This document shows positions 14,169-15,567 of a DNA stretch of 15,567 nt, piece after piece; position 1 is the stretch's first letter, and the number at the start of each line of letters is the position of its first letter. Location: assembly GCA_964433635.1 (NCBI GenBank), contig CAYSSG010000041.1, forward strand, positions 1 to 15,567, read 5' to 3'. The translations under genes were made by a program, and so were the position numbers. The notes under the pieces are model-generated. The model made no database searches. It was not told the origin of the DNA and was given only the letters and a program-made list of their open reading frames with translations. The DNA comes from CAYSSG01 sp964433635 (GTDB lineage: Bacteria > Atribacterota > Phoenicimicrobiia > Phoenicimicrobiales > Stramentimicrobiaceae).

Positions 14169-14308
14169 TGTTAAGCCTCCCTTTATTTAATGATTTATAA
14201 GACAATCACTGAATATCTCTATTTCGGGTTGATGCGTTTATATGTTCATCATTTCATTCTGTTGATTTTTTATCTGTGACTATTCATGAATGGTTATCCC
14301 TTGAAATC

Positions 14309-14337
14309 ATTATATTCTATTTTTACTTCGTATTCAA
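14309..14337 (-). promoter_or_regulatory. promoter of SYLF gene
   Basis: The minus strand reads TTGAAT (14337-14332), a 17-nt spacer, and a perfect TATAAT (14314-14309). The start is expected near 14302, leaving a leader of about 134 nt before the SYLF ATG. Confidence 0.65.
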
Positions 14338-14373
14338 AAATTTTAGAAGCCCGGTTCGTCTTCCATTTATGAG

Positions 14374-14410
14374 AAATATGATTAGATCAAAGAATTTTCT
14401 AATCATATTT
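14374..14410. promoter_or_regulatory. 13-bp perfect palindrome before ferritin-VIT gene
   Basis: AAATATGATTAGA (14374-14386) and its exact complement (14398-14410) are separated by 11 nt. The right arm runs into five T (14408-14412). It lies just upstream of, and touching, the -35 zone of the probable promoter at 14433-14438, a good place for an operator. It could alternatively act as a weak AT-rich terminator, but no plus-strand gene lies upstream to need one. The regulator is unknown; an iron or manganese sensor would fit the downstream gene. Confidence 0.55.
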
Positions 14411-14432
14411 TTAATAGAGAAACATACGGGTG

Positions 14433-14438
14433 TATAAT
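14433..14438 (+). promoter_or_regulatory. -10 box of ferritin-VIT gene
   Basis: A perfect TATAAT (14433-14438) preceded directly by TG, with a poor -35 (TTTAAT, 14410-14415, 17-nt spacer) that overlaps the palindrome's right arm. The transcript should begin near 14445, which places the first in-frame ATG (14443) at or before the transcript start. Confidence 0.5.
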
Positions 14439-14550
14439 GTGAATGTCCTATTTCAATTTAAAATGTTCTGGCAACTGGAATCAGAAATTTTTTTCTATGG
14501 TTATTCTAGATTTTTTAACGAAAAGAGATTCCTTGCAGAAGAAAGAAATC

Positions 14551-15441
14551 ATGCAGAAAAAGCAATTAACCGAAACCGAGATAATGGGACTGGAAAGCGC
14601 GCAGCAGGATGAACTGGTAGGCATGGAGGTATACGACAGGTTATCAAGGTTAGTTAAGGTTACCCATCATGCTGAAATATTGAAACAGATTTCTGAGGAT
14701 GAGAAAAGCCATGCCCGTACATTTCAAAAATATACAGGTACTACTTTTAGAGTAAACAGATTGAAAGTGTTATTCTTTGTCTTGACAGCCAGAATCTTTG
14801 GTCTTACTTTTGCTATTAAATTACAGGAAAAAGGGGAAGAAGCCGCACAGAAGTATTACTCCAGTGTGATTCATTCTATTCCTGAAATGAAAAACATTTT
14901 AGAGGACGAGGAAAAACATGAGGCAAGCCTGATAAGTATGATTCAGGAAGAAAGGCTTTCTTATATGAGTTCGATCGTCCTGGGATTAAATGATGCCCTG
15001 GTGGAACTGACCGGTGCCTTAGCCGGATTTACCTTATCCATACAGAACTCCAGAATGATTGCCCTGCTGGGTTTGATTACCGGTATTTCGGCATCCCTTT
15101 CCATGGCAGCCAGTGAGTATTTGTCCACTCGGACAGAGGCTGATCCTGAAGCTCAGCAGAGGGCAGGTAGATCAGCATTGTATACCGGGATGGCCTATAT
15201 TTTAACCGTGCTGGCACTGATTACCCCTTATTTTTTGTTCGATAATTATATTATCAGTTTAATTGTAACCCTTTTTATCGCCTTGGTTATCATCTTCATC
15301 TTCAATTATTATATCTCTATCGCCAATGATTACCATTTTAAGAAGCGGTTTTTAGAGATGGCATCCATCAGTTTAGGCGTAGCAGCACTCTCCTTTTTAA
15401 TCGGATATCTGGTGAAAGCTTTTTTAGGCTTTGAAGTGTAA
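14551..15441 (+). CDS. ferritin-like/VIT1 fusion, probable iron exporter (MbfA-like)
   Basis: This 296-residue two-domain protein has an N-terminal ferritin/rubrerythrin-like four-helix part (about 8-130) and a C-terminal VIT1/CCC1 membrane part (about 138-296). Di-iron ligands are visible: E26, E51xxH54 (EDEKSH), E93 and E120xxH123 (DEEKHE). The VIT part has GLNDALVELTGALAGFTLSI and SMAASEYLSTRTEAD, then two more hydrophobic hairpins. Rhizobial MbfA, with the same architecture, exports iron and protects against iron/peroxide stress; this is the likely role here. The start is uncertain. The frame is open back to ATG 14443, but the -10 box at 14433 makes that one implausible, and the family N-terminus fits ATG 14551. 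The ribosome site there is weak (GAAGAAAG). Confidence 0.85.
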   Translation: MQKKQLTETEIMGLESAQQDELVGMEVYDRLSRLVKVTHHAEILKQISEDEKSHARTFQKYTGTTFRVNRLKVLFFVLTARIFGLTFAIKLQEKGEEAAQKYYSSVIHSIPEMKNILEDEEKHEASLISMIQEERLSYMSSIVLGLNDALVELTGALAGFTLSIQNSRMIALLGLITGISASLSMAASEYLSTRTEADPEAQQRAGRSALYTGMAYILTVLALITPYFLFDNYIISLIVTLFIALVIIFIFNYYISIANDYHFKKRFLEMASISLGVAALSFLIGYLVKAFLGFEV

Positions 15442-15529
15442 AAATAATCAGGTTCATTTATTTTTGAACTATTTCTGGCTGAAAGGTTTTTTAAGATAAA
15501 AATTAATTTAATTTTTTTTGAAATTTCTA

Positions 15530-15558
15530 TTGACATGCAGTCAATTGATGATTAAAAT
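15530..15558 (+). promoter_or_regulatory. strong promoter at window end with inverted repeat
   Basis: TTGACA (15530-15535), 17-nt spacer, TAAAAT (15553-15558): near-consensus sigma-A promoter for a gene outside the window. The inverted repeat TTGAC-ATGCA-GTCAA (15530-15544) covers the -35 hexamer and overlaps a TCAATTGA palindrome (15541-15548), which suggests a repressor operator. Confidence 0.65.
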
Positions 15559-15567
15559 ACAAAACAA

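Noticed and set aside
15467..15492. Weak hairpin plus T6 after the ferritin-VIT gene
   Set aside because: Only 4-bp and 3-bp helices separated by an unequal internal loop; too unstable to call a terminator.

Overview
The window reads as ordinary bacterial chromosome with low to moderate GC, mostly sigma-A-type promoters (TTGACA / 17 nt / TATAAT-like), strong Shine-Dalgarno sites and several GTG or TTG starts. Barnase/barstar, DUF4342 and the promoter style suggest a Bacillota-like anaerobe (clostridial, or a low-GC relative such as Atribacterota). Both solute-binding proteins (LivK, DctP) have signal peptides but no lipobox cysteine, and there are exported SIMPL and SYLF proteins. That pattern fits a diderm cell with a periplasm better than a monoderm one. 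The taxonomic placement is inference.

Layout. 1-1511: a REP-like palindrome abuts the 3' end of an exported SIMPL-domain gene (minus strand). Next come a strong promoter and a 70-codon signal-peptide ORF with ATA where a start codon should be, then the leader of the next operon. 1512-7094: a complete branched-chain amino acid ABC operon (livK, terminator, livH, livM, livG, livF), followed by a PanE/ApbA-type ketoacid reductase. 7138-7839 (minus): a stand-alone B3/4-domain protein, convergent to the reductase. 8106-9542: a lipid-anchored barnase, its inhibitor barstar, a tiny coupled ORF, a DUF4342 protein and a 4-oxalocrotonate tautomerase, all tightly spaced. 9567-13381: tandem promoters, a three-gene TRAP transporter (dctP, dctQ, dctM) and a VanX/DdpX-like D-Ala-D-Ala dipeptidase. 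13482-14168 (minus): an exported SYLF-domain protein. 14374-15441 (plus): a 13-bp perfect palindrome, a -10 box and a ferritin-like/VIT1 fusion, probably a membrane iron exporter. The window ends in a consensus promoter carrying an inverted repeat, for a gene beyond the edge.

How the genes work together. The liv operon imports branched-chain amino acids, with binding protein output probably set above permease output by the terminator after livK. The TRAP operon imports an unknown carboxylate or dipeptide-like solute, and the linked dipeptidase hints at cell-wall D-Ala-D-Ala recycling. The barnase/barstar pair is a complete toxin and inhibitor set, unusual in that the RNase is predicted to be a lipoprotein with a long linker. 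I see no CRISPR array, tRNA, rRNA, IS element or phage gene. The least ordinary points are the lipoprotein barnase locus, the TRAP plus dipeptidase pairing, the start-less secreted ORF, and the palindrome before the iron transporter.
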